Source of the DNA: Choanephora cucurbitarum | Lineage: Eukaryota; Mucoromycota; Mucoromycetes; Mucorales; Choanephoraceae | DNA length: 64,000 nt | Reading direction: 5' to 3' | Assembly (NCBI GenBank): GCA_025331435.1 | Contig: JAIWNI010000005.1 | Span: 124,001 to 188,000 of the forward strand | In this document: piece after piece, positions 11,181 to 20,629 of the stretch | How the letters are laid out: each line of letters begins with the position of its first letter | How positions within the stretch are numbered: position 1 is the first letter of the stretch | Program-made: the position numbers and the translations under genes | The notes under the pieces: model-generated | The model's database searches: none | What the model was told of the DNA's origin: nothing | Seen by the model: the letters and a program-made list of their open reading frames with translations, nothing else

Positions 11181-13027
11181 TTAAAAACAGTAAGGGTATT
11201 GTCTTATCAACTGGATTTCATTCAATCGTATCTGAAGTCGTTTTAGACTATGAAGGTATCCATCTTGAATAGATGACCATCCAAACGGTAATTCAGCCGT
11301 CAAGACCTTCCATTCTGTCTGTTGAAAACGATAAAAGGAAGATTGAAGTGCAGCAAAATCCTGAAGTAGGATATCAAAATAACTATCACAGAGCCTAAAG
11401 AACACAGGCAATTCATCCAATAGTACCTGATTTAAGGAACAATAGACACTGTAGCTGGTATGCAGTTCCTTTTCATCTGATGTCTTGGTGGAATATAACA
11501 TGGTATCATAGGCTATCAAGGCCTTTTGTCTTTTCTGGATCACTTGTTCTGGATTTCTAAAGGTCTTGAGATATTCGTCCATCTGTCGATAGATATTGTG
11601 TTGAACAAAGGTGGCCTAAATGTAGATGGTGAATACAGCTATAAAAGAAAGATAGATGATGTTTACCCATGGATAGGCTTCTAAATGAGCAACCAATGAT
11701 TTAAGAGATTGAATACTTCGAAGACCAATGCCATCTGAATCATCATAGATTGATGCTAGGCTATTTACCAGACTGGACAATGCCTCTATATTTCCCTTGA
11801 TTGACAACAGCCAGTCTTCCATGGCCTGTTTGAGTTCATGTGCCAATGACTGTTTCTGTTGAAATGTATGATAGAGAGCATCAAATTGACTATCGTGTGT
11901 TTGACAGATCACCTTGTTCTTCTTTCGATTCAGTTTCTTATGAAGATGATAACTATATATAGCTATGTATTCAGTCAAACAGTCGTTTCATTCTCATGTA
12001 TAGCTTACATCACCTATAAAGAGAGAGAAAATGAATACATGGCCATCCTTTCCCATTCATTCTATCTTACATTATGCTTATGCTTGGGATGAATCAGTTG
12101 TTCTACAAAATCCTTTCTCCTTTTGGTTTCATTGATCTGATTGGCTATCTGCTTTATGTTGTGTAAGGCTAATATAAGCTGATCATAGTCTTCATGCTGT
12201 TGGGGTGTTGACTGAATGAGTTCTTTCATCAAAAGTGGGTATTTTAATATTCTCTGTACAGGTTTAATCAATAAGCTTTCTAGATCCCAACATGTTGTGC
12301 GACCTGAGAGTTGTTTGTTGCATTGCTGTATAGATTGTAAGCCATCTAAGATCAGAATCAGGATTGATTTACCTTGATAAATCGATGCATCAGAGGTTGT
12401 GTATGGATCATGGTTTGTAATCGTTGTAGACTGTCTTGATGTTTAATACAGAATTCAGTATAGACTTGCTTCATTGTATGCATCTAGAGAGTATGTGAGT
12501 GTACAGTGAATGGCTGTTGACATCCTGGTTACCATGGTATTACAGAGTGCACCCACAAGATGGGTTTCCATAGCAACAATCCATTGACGACTGAACAAGA
12601 TGATCTCGGGAAGATTGAGAAAGATCTGTCTTGATTCAGACTGAGAAAAGACATGAGGGTTCATATAGATCTCTTGAATCAACTCCAGATCAGCCAGATA
12701 GGCCTTTTCAGTCATAAGCCATTCTTGAAGGACACAGTGTCGACGATGATCTAGGGTAGAATCAGAAGAATAGGCTGTTTCTGATTTTGTAAGACTGGGC
12801 ATACTGTCGTTTGTCGATAGTCTTCTGAGTGACAATGAATCTGTCTTGAGACGATCATCAATGGACCAGAGTGAGGGTTGTGATTTTAGTATGCTGTGAT
12901 GAGGATATCGTTTCAGATGATTGTGGATATCATGTAGACTTTCAGGAAATGATTGTTTAGTGTTCAATAAGACCTATATCTCTATGTTAAATATTGGACA
13001 GTGAGATTGATAGTGATAGATTACCAT
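11181..13027 (-). CDS. Rho guanine-nucleotide exchange factor, DH plus BAR-like domain
   Basis: Seven exons (13027-13025, 12973-12533, 12483-12373, 12325-12071, 12013-12009, 11952-11667, 11615-11181) join in frame to 511 aa. The DH domain starts at VLQEWLMTEKAYLADL (about residue 80) and includes the hallmark LLIKPVQRILKYPLLMKEL. The rest (about 280-510) is helical: HLHKKLNRKKNK, long Gln/Leu-rich helices, then KTFRNPEQVIQKRQKALIAYD, matching the BAR-like region of Tuba/DNMBP and fungal Gef relatives. It should activate a Rho/Cdc42 GTPase at curved membrane. Exon 1 is only ATG and exon 5 only GTGAT; both are needed for frame, and the flanking introns (51, 57 and 56 nt) are normal. No PH domain is visible. 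Confidence 0.85.
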
Positions 13028-13736
13028 AATGATAAGAAAAAGTAAAAAGAATAAAAGAAATAGCTTAAACAATGGGCTTATTTTGATCTTATAAATTAGA
13101 TTGAAATTAAATAAATTATGTTGTTGCAGATTTTCATTTCTGCGGGTGATGAATCTATTTTCAACAAACCATCAGAGAGATTAAAGCGTGTTATGTTCCA
13201 AAGGCATGTATATCTAGCAAGGGATGCATCTACATTTTTTTATAAGAATAGTCCTAGACTCATTCAGTCTAAAGATGGTGTATCATTCAACCAATAGCCT
13301 TATTCTTTTTTTTTTTCTCTTAAAAGAAAGAAATCAGCTTAATTCATTATGCTCAACCCCCCCTCCTCCTCTCTCTCTACCTGATAAACAAGATAAAAGG
13401 AGTGGTACCAACAAAGAAATGATATAGCTTATTTCTATGCCTTATCTATAGAGCAAATGAACAACTAAAGAATATAGTCTATAACAAATAAGCTGTATGT
13501 AAGGATGCCTATGTCTCCTGTTTAATAGCCTCCTTATTTCTCCCATCCTCTGATCTTCATTCTTTCACATTTCTTAGATTGACTGATATACCATTCTTCA
13601 TTCTATAAGTTTCTTTTTTTGTCATCTGATGTCATCTCACCCATCTGCATAAAAAAAAGTGACTTTCTAAACTAGGGGGGGGGTGAATCCATTGAATTTT
13701 TATGACACACACTTTATTTTTTCTTTTTTTTTTCTA
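13028..13736. other. Divergent intergenic region
   Basis: About 0.7 kb between the starts of the RhoGEF gene (minus) and COX11 (plus), so probably both promoters. It contains poly-T and C/T-rich tracts (13304-13321, 13359-13379) and a run of nine G at 13675-13683 just before the COX11 leader. No ORF or RNA gene is supported. Confidence 0.5.
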
Positions 13737-14405
13737 ATGTTTCAAACAACCCTTCGATTCTACAGGACAAGCACACTCAGACAATGTCATAGAATACCAC
13801 AAGGGCGTCGTTTCTATTCTTCCAGGCCTAATTATGATTCCAACAGTTCAGCAGGCATGTACACAGCATCTATCTTCATCAGCATGCTCGGTATATCCTA
13901 TGCAGCAGTCCCACTCTACCGACTGTTCTGTGCCAGTACAGGCTACAGTGGCACACCTGTCATTGACAATGCCCGATTTGGTCCTGAACGTCTGGTACCT
14001 CAAGAACAAAGTCGACGTATTCGAGTGACATTTGAATCAAATACATCAGACAGTCTGCCCTGGACATTCAAACCTGAGATGCGAGAAGTCTATGTTGTGC
14101 CAGGTGAGACAGCCTTGACGTTCTATAAGGCCAAAAGTAAGGCCAAGGAGGATGTGATTGGTATTGCAACCTATAATGTCACACCTTATCGTGCTGGTTC
14201 TTACTTTAACAAGATTCAGTGCTTCTGTTTTGAAGAACAAAAGTTGAAGCCAGGAGAAGATGTGGACATGCCTGTGTTCTTCTTTATTGATCCTGATTTC
14301 CTGGAAGATCCTCTGATGAAGGATGTCAATACCATCACCTTGAGTTATACTTTCTTTAACTCAAAACATGCTCAAGGTTTAGCACCTGTTCAACCTTTGA
14401 ATTAA
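13737..14405 (+). CDS. COX11: Cytochrome c oxidase assembly protein COX11
   Basis: A single-exon 222 aa protein. COX11 is a copper-binding inner-membrane protein that helps form the CuB site of subunit 1 of cytochrome c oxidase. The N-terminus is rich in Arg/Ser and lacks acids (mitochondrial targeting), followed by one membrane helix (ASIFISMLGISYAAVPLYRLF). Family blocks are CASTGYSGTP, PWTFKPEMREVYVVPGET, the copper motif CFCFEEQ, and DMPVFFFIDPDF. Two candidate starts are in frame; I chose ATG 13737 (MFQTTLRFYRT) because the upstream one would add a Phe-rich segment from the leader. Another copper gene, the P-type ATPase, lies at 37.8-41.1 kb. Confidence 0.95.
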   Translation: MFQTTLRFYRTSTLRQCHRIPQGRRFYSSRPNYDSNSSAGMYTASIFISMLGISYAAVPLYRLFCASTGYSGTPVIDNARFGPERLVPQEQSRRIRVTFESNTSDSLPWTFKPEMREVYVVPGETALTFYKAKSKAKEDVIGIATYNVTPYRAGSYFNKIQCFCFEEQKLKPGEDVDMPVFFFIDPDFLEDPLMKDVNTITLSYTFFNSKHAQGLAPVQPLN

Positions 14406-14683
14406 TAAAAAAAAAAATTATTTGCAATAGAGTCATGATAGCTGGATATCAAAAAAAGAAACTCGTGTTATAGCCTATCACTCTTTAATGTGTGTGTGGG
14501 GATACTTTTTCCCTTCTCTCTTTTTTAATTATCTATAAGATAGGCTCATATATAAATATTTATTGAAATGCCAAATTCTATAGGTTTGACTGTACATAGA
14601 GTGAGAAAAGAAGACTATTTTACATAAGAAACATAAGAGAGAGTGAAAGGAGAGGTATGGGGAGATTGGCATGCTGGAATGAA

Positions 14684-15560
14684 TTATGAGAGAAGTTCTT
14701 TTTTGTACATGTTGAATTCACTTGGGTGAATGATGGGCAATTCAAGTGCCTTATTTGGTATGATAGGTGCCTGATGTTGCAAATATTCATCTTCTTCAGG
14801 TTCATTGATAGAGGATATAGTGGAAGAAGCATATGAGATAGGACGAGCCCAATTAAAGGTTTTTGGGGGTAAAGTACGACCAGGCAAATCTGTACTCTTT
14901 GAGATAGACAGTTCTGAAGGTCGACGTCTGCTGACAGCCTGTTGAATGTTGATCGATTCAACCGATCGATGGTTACGCAGAGATGAACTGGAGGGAGACA
15001 GAAGTTGACTGCCATAGGATTGAATGGTGGATGTGCTATCGAGTCCATGATGGATGGGGTCATCATCTACTGTGATATCCAGTCGATCAAGCCATTTGTC
15101 CAGGACACTGGTTGAATGTTGCACACGCTTCTGAAGTGCTTCTTCCCATCTTAGTCTCTCTTCAGATGCTGATGTCTGTAGGTAATAATCAGGCCAATCG
15201 TATTTTGATTCATCGTCTGACAACAACAGAAAAGTAATGTGCTTGTTTCTCTTTGGGCATATGCTGGTTTGGAAATCTGGCACTAGTGCATAATGATCCA
15301 AGGCAATGACAGCCAAGGCATTGTTTGTGTCACTCTATAACAGTTAGCAACAAGAAAAATAAAATGTCTATGGAAGTTACCTTGGATTTAAAGTATCTTA
15401 ATTCATGATCATACAGGATGAAATAACGCTTCACCCACACCTTAGATTTTCCATGTGTCTGTTTTAATAAATAACCTTCTAATCGAATGACTGAAGAAGG
15501 GTTTGATTTGATAGCTAATTTTACACTAGGTGTTGATAGTTTACTGCCGAAGCTAGGCAT
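14684..15560 (-). CDS. PH-domain protein
   Basis: Exons 15560-15381 and 15334-14684 encode 276 aa. A pleckstrin-homology domain spans about residues 23-135: LEGYLLKQTHGKSKVWVKRY opens it, YDHELRYFKSK follows, and LRWEEALQKRV forms the closing helix with the conserved Trp. The long insert KRNKHITFLLLSDDESKYDW sits before the helix. The C-terminal half is Ser-rich and probably disordered, with likely phosphorylation motifs such as RRRPSELS. PH domains bind phosphoinositides or proteins at membranes; the specific partner is unknown. The gene converges with COX11 (278 bp between stops). Confidence 0.82.
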
Positions 15561-16730
15561 AGATGCTAATAAAGAAAGAAAATGATCAGTGTATAAGAAA
15601 GAAAGATACTAAAATATAAAAAAAAAGCAGAACCAAATATTCTTTTTATAAATCAAGTGTGTACATAAACTCTAAAGAGTGACACGAGTTTACAGTTCCA
15701 AATCAAAAATGTAACATTCTCTCTTTAACTTTGCAAGAGAAAGTAGAAGTTTCTCATGTGTTATGCTTTGCCATTTTACTTAGGGAGTTTCTTGATTTAA
15801 CTGTGCTACACAGCTGATATGAACCTTAACTGTTTCCACTACCTTTGTTTTATTATAGTGAGGGACAATGGTGTCGGAATGAATGGTTTTCTTTCTCCTA
15901 AATCCTACCTTCTGCTCCGCCTCATATGTATATAAATATACTATACATGCATTGATCCAATAGTAAATCTCGAATTACTCATCTTCTTCTTCTCTTAGTT
16001 TGAACCTCTTTAACATTACATAAGCTACTTTCAGACAGCGATAAACTATTTAATTGATATCAATAGACAAAGAAATTGATTACTCCTTAGGAAAAGACCA
16101 GAAGACAAGTGAGTTTCCCATTAAGAAATTGCCATAACTATGTGTTACTTTCACCAAAAGAATTCATTGACCAAATGATACGCCCTTCCATATTCTTCTT
16201 TCATCGTATCGATCGATTCTCTCTCTCTCTCTTTTTATTAGAGATAGCTTAATGAAATCATAAGAACACGTATTGACAATCTATCATGTTACTTCCAAAT
16301 TAGCTATCTGTGTGCCACTCATGTTATTGTGTAAATGATAATACGAACAAAGAAAGAACATACGTATGCCTCTTTTTTTTTTTGGAGTGTTGTTTAGAAA
16401 CACTGCTCTATTTAAATAACAAATACATGCTTTTCTTTTTTTTTATTGTCCAAAAGATGTTGAAAGCTAAATATAGAAAGTATTCTATTGTTCGGCAATG
16501 TTCGCTTACATGGTTCAAAAAGGAACTGATGACTGTTTCGTATGTCATGGATTCCCTGCATAAGTGTAAAAATAAAAAAAAACTTATATCCGCGCTTCCT
16601 TAATAAAGATCAGAACAAAAGGATTTTCTTTCTTTCTACACAATTCTTTATCTATGTAATTAATAAGGCTATAGAGAATGCTGTAGTGAGGCAGCCTTTT
16701 TTTTTTTTTTTACCTGGAGAATAGAGTTTA
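15561..16730. other. Intergenic; nothing recognised
   Basis: About 1.2 kb of AT-rich DNA upstream of the PH-domain gene. It has a CT run near 16217-16231 and poly-T tracts, but no supported gene, RNA or repeat. It ends where the left inverted repeat of the next element begins. Confidence 0.5.
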
Positions 16731-16850
16731 ATTGATAATACACCTTTTTGTCGCTAGAAAAGAAACTAAATTGTCGCACTTTTTTTTTATAAAAATCAGT
16801 GTCGCACAATTCAAACAGTGTAGTGCATTTCAAGAAAAAAAAAAGGGGGG
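16731..16850 (+). repeat. Left long inverted repeat
   Basis: Matches the reverse complement of 19835-19963 with substitutions and indels. Shared blocks are ATTGATAATACACC (shorter on the right), AAATCAGTGTCGCACAATTC (diverged), CATTTCAAGAAAAAAAAA and a GGGGGG run. A short motif like GTGTCGCAC recurs three times at intervals of about 25-35 bp within the arm. Confidence 0.7.
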
Positions 16851-17219
16851 TATGTTGTAAGCAGTTTAACATTGTGTAACAGTGATAATATTGCCAACAG
16901 CTCAAGATTCTCCGCTACCATTCACTCTGATGGACATACATCATCCTATTTGAAATAAGACGCAGATCCTATTCTGTGTCACCATACTCAATTTATATTG
17001 TCATTCAATCCCTGCACTGAATAAAAACCCTCTCTTTGATCTTGTTTAATTCTCCTGACTTAACAGAAATCACACTCTCTCACACTAGGGAATTAAAGGG
17101 TAGACAAAACTTATGTACTAAACCCTGTGTACTCGGAGTTTGAATAGTACTGATCAAGCCACAGAGTCAGAAATGACACTTTTTCATCCCTTTTTTTTTT
17201 TGCTCACTCGAATCATGAA

Positions 17220-18480
17220 TCAATTGACAGATAAAGAATATCGCAAGAAAAAACTATTTTAAGAACCAGTTTACAGATGGTAGACATTTCGAAAGATTTA
17301 CTGTTGAGCCACGCAAGGGCCTAGAAGATACATTCAACAAGTGTAATCTTGATATCGGCTGGGCACTGACAGGAGGTTCAAAATGATCAATTCATTGCAC
17401 CAAAGAGTTTCAGTATCGATGTCACCTCCCTACCTGGACAATTCACCAGCATGGCCAAGGGAATAAGCTCTGCATTAGGCAATCAAGATAGAGCAGATTA
17501 TTAACTGAATGTCATCAAGGCATCCTTAGGTAAGAGTACTGATTTTTTGGGTGATCTTAGCAAGATAAGAAAAAGAATACGAAGGTTACTATTCACAGGT
17601 TGCCAATGACAAGGACTTCATGATCGCCTTTTCTGCTTTTAACTTGTTGAAATACAACCTTCCTTTTGCAACACAGCCTATGGTAACAGATGTAAAGCTG
17701 TTGCCAATGACAAAAAATACTTGTGTTCTTTCGTCATTTACGTTCCCTGAAATGCGGAAAAGCATTGACTTTTTCCAAGCAATCATTGGCAGTTTCGGAG
17801 CAAGTACTTTTGCCACATACCTCATTAAGTTGTTTGAGCACATACATGTTGCAAAGGATCGCTTTCTTGGTGTTGTCATGGATTTCTCTGCAACACAACG
17901 TTTAGGTTTTTTGCATGCCTTCAACTATCATGATCACAATAGTGCTAATGGCAGCGGCACTCCTGAACAATTGAATGAAGAGATTAGCTACCTCAAAGGA
18001 TGCCTTATGCACTGGATGTAGAGCGTACAGCGAGCATTCAAGAACCATGCTGCCATACACTGCCAATCGTTGATGAGGGAGTCGCTTGCTGCTCATCCCA
18101 CAACAACTTTGAACTCGGTTACCATAGTACTCTTTATCGTACTACGAATCAGAAGTTGAGCTTATCTGTATCCTTGAGACTGCAGTTTGCCCAAGGTGAT
18201 TTGCATCTCCTCTCAAGACGAAATCGCTACCTCGTTACGACCAAAAGAAGCAATTCAGAAAGAGCAAGCGACTCGTCCATTTCTATAAAGAAAACGACAG
18301 TCGTGCTCCAGACAATTCTGAGGCACCTTTTGGCAGTCTTGATTCTCAAATCAATCAAAGCCAGAGAAAAGATCAAGAAACAGAAGAGCAATACTTTGTC
18401 GCTCTCTCCCAGCAAAGTCAGAAGAGAAAGTTTAAAAGCAACATACCACAAAGAGTTATAAGTCAAGACAAAACTCAAAA
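17220..18480 (+). pseudogene. Relic of a MULE-like transposase or similar repeated gene
   Basis: Fragments in changing frames read along the plus strand: GRHFERFTVEPRKGLEDTF (near 17277), FIAPKSFSIDVTSLPGQFTS (near 17390-17455), then an open stretch from ATG 17620 with KDRFLGVVMDFSATQRLGFL and SYLKGCLMHWM, ending at TAG 18019-18021. The frame continues after that stop (SVQRAFKNHAAIHC). The pattern of a DFS-type segment followed by a ...GCLMHW.QSVQR-like block is what I associate with MULE-related proteins repeated in Mucorales genomes; this is from general knowledge and has not been searched. At least one in-frame stop and several frame changes make it non-functional. Confidence 0.5.
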
Positions 18481-18879
18481 TGTGGTAACTTCAAATGCAG
18501 TTTTGATCATTGTCTTGAATAAGAGCCAGCTTCATTCTTCATTCTCTTTGACAGATTTCCTTCTTCCATGAAATTTAGTTTGTTTCTCCCCACAAAATGA
18601 ACTGAAACTGTTGAGTGTCTTGTTGTTGAAATAGTTCGAACATTGTAAAATATGTGCAAATATGTCAGAGAGAGAGAGAGTAATTATTCTTAAGGCGTAT
18701 AAATCATCTTCCACGGGTCCCAAAGTGTAAGCTTTATTCATAAACTTGAATACTTGAGGTTTTGTTTCTGTATTGCAAATGAGTAATGCTATCATCGTTA
18801 AAACCACAAAACTATACCTAGTTTTAATATGTGTTTATCTGAGGCCTTTTCTTTTGGTGCTTCATTAAGGTATTATTTA

Positions 18880-19440
18880 AATACAAAACAGTTGCCATAC
18901 ATTCGTGTTTTCAGCACAACAACGGGGAACAGCCGGCTCAGTTAAGTAGCAAATTTCAAATTCATCGTCCAGTGCTTTGAACTTTTCTAAAGCTTGAACG
19001 CTGTTTTCTTCGTTATACAGTGTGAACGGAAATAAATTGCGGATTTTAAATTGAATGAGTACCTTACACCATGAAGGATGTTCGTCTTAAAACACCTGAA
19101 GCATGCTCCTACATGGCATGGAGCATTGTCTTCCTATACTATGTAGTCAATGTTGGTCTTCCCAGACTCTTTTTCAATCCAGGGAAGGCAATAATCAACC
19201 AAACATTTTTTAATTGATCCATGCTGTACCACAAGAGGGCCAACATCATTTGCATGAAAGCATCCCCATACCATCACAGAACCCAAGCCAAACTTGTGGT
19301 TACCCTTAAAGAAAAAGCTTCTTCTCCTATTTGAAGTTTTAGGAAGAACGGTCTGTGTTTGCTGAAGTCTCTTATAAGCTACTCGCACGGTTGATTCAGG
19401 AAGATCTCTAGCGATCTGAGCAATGTTGTTTTGATACATA
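18880..19440 (-). pseudogene. Tc1/mariner-type transposase relic
   Basis: The minus-strand frame 19439-19134 contains SVMVWGCFHANDVGPLV and YCLPWIEKESGK, both Tc1-type transposase blocks. After a stop at 19131-19133 the same frame continues with EDNAPCHVGACFR, holding the second catalytic Asp. A decayed AENTNVW near 18905 could be the block with the third catalytic residue. The N-terminal third is missing. The relic sits inside the long-TIR element, so it probably inserted there. Confidence 0.65.
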
Positions 19441-19834
19441 AAAGCGCCAGTTTATCTACCATAACTATATTCGGAAAGATGCTTGTTAGCTTCTCTGAAT
19501 AACTGTCGAAGTGCTCATTTTCGTAAGTTTATTGGGAAAAGAGTGATGAAAAGACTAATAATGAACAACAATGGGTTCCGTGTTCAAATCGCGGAGTTTG
19601 TAAATCCGCAGCTTATTTCGGTTCACACTGTACTTTAGCTGGTAAAAGATGCAGAGTGCTTGATTTCGACTTATAAAAACCATTAAAGAAAAAAGAGTGC
19701 AAATTCTTTTGAAGTCATTCAGACTTTAGTTGGTAGCTAAAAACCCTAGACGTCGCCACGGTCATTGTCAAGGTGCTGACTACGGTGCTGACTACGGTTA
19801 TGGCCTTAGTCATAAAACAATATGTGACACGCCT

Positions 19835-19963
19835 CCCCCCTTTTTTTTTCTTGAAATGTACGACACTGTTTCTCTGAATTGTGCGATACTCTTTCCTAAA
19901 AAAAAAAATATGACACTGATTTCTGTAAAAGTGTGACACTTTTTGGCAAAAGGTGTATCAATG
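19835..19963 (-). repeat. Right long inverted repeat
   Basis: Inverted partner of 16731-16850. It begins with CCCCCC and a T run (19835-19849), then TTGAAATGTACGACACTGTT, GAATTGTGCGATACT, TATGACACTGATTTCTGTAA and AGTGTGACACTTTTTGGC, and ends AAAAGGTGTATCAATG. The recurring GYGACACT-like unit is the same subrepeat as in the left arm. Confidence 0.7.
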
Positions 19964-20629
19964 TTTAGCTGAACACGGGGAGTTTACCTTTTTTTGATTG
20001 AAATGTATGTGCAACAGTGAATCAGTACCACAATAAGCTTAGATTTTGAAAGTATAGCATATCATGTCAAAAGTAATCTTTGAGACAAACGGTGTCAAAA
20101 ACAACACAGGTTTTTACACTCAAAGACTATCTTTAGGTCTATACAAGAAGGTCTAGTAACATCCGTATTCATTGGTTTCTCATGGATATGCACTGCCATA
20201 ATATATATATATATAAACTGCGCAGCTTATCCAGATATTATAGTCAAAATTGACATCATTTGAAACAAACAATTTGAACTTTATGAGTCAGACAATAGGC
20301 TGAGATGATATATATTATAGTATATTAACTGTCAATCTGCTCAAAATAGCTTGCACCTTTGTTGTTCATTCTACTCTAAATTAGGCTTAGAAACGCTTTT
20401 TTTTTGAGGAGGGGGAAAAAGTAAGAGATTGGCTTATATTTACTCTTGCTGAGCAAACGCTTATCCCATTCTTCTTTTAAGGTATAAGAAATAGCTCTAT
20501 TAAAAAAAAAACATCTTATTCTTTCCTTAGAATGCATAAAAATAAAAATAAAACAGCGCCAAAACTCCTTTAATTAAACAAAAAAAAAAAGATCGATCCC
20601 TCTCCAATAGAAAAGAGTCGATCCTCTAA
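19964..20629. other. Intergenic; nothing recognised
   Basis: About 0.66 kb between the decayed transposon and the 3' end of the RhoGAP gene. It has a short (AT)n run near 20201-20213 and poly-T/A tracts. No gene supported. Confidence 0.5.

Larger units (their letters stand above)
16731..19963 (+). mobile_element. Decayed DNA transposon with long terminal inverted repeats
   Basis: About 3.2 kb lies between two related inverted repeats, 16731-16850 and 19835-19963. Inside are relics of a plus-strand transposase-like gene (about 17220-18480) and a minus-strand Tc1-type transposase (about 18880-19440). Long diverged inverted ends around a MULE-like relic suggest a Mutator-like element into which a Tc1-type element may have inserted. 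The exact outer ends and any target duplication could not be fix by eye, because poly-T/A tracts border both ends. Confidence 0.6.

Noticed and set aside
12346..12372. 27 nt intron option in the RhoGEF gene
   Set aside because: It shifts frame; extending to the next acceptor gives a 47 nt intron (12326-12372) that restores the DH domain.
19575..19600. GTTCAAATC motif resembling a tRNA T-arm
   Set aside because: Surrounding sequence does not form a cloverleaf; it lies inside a decayed transposon.
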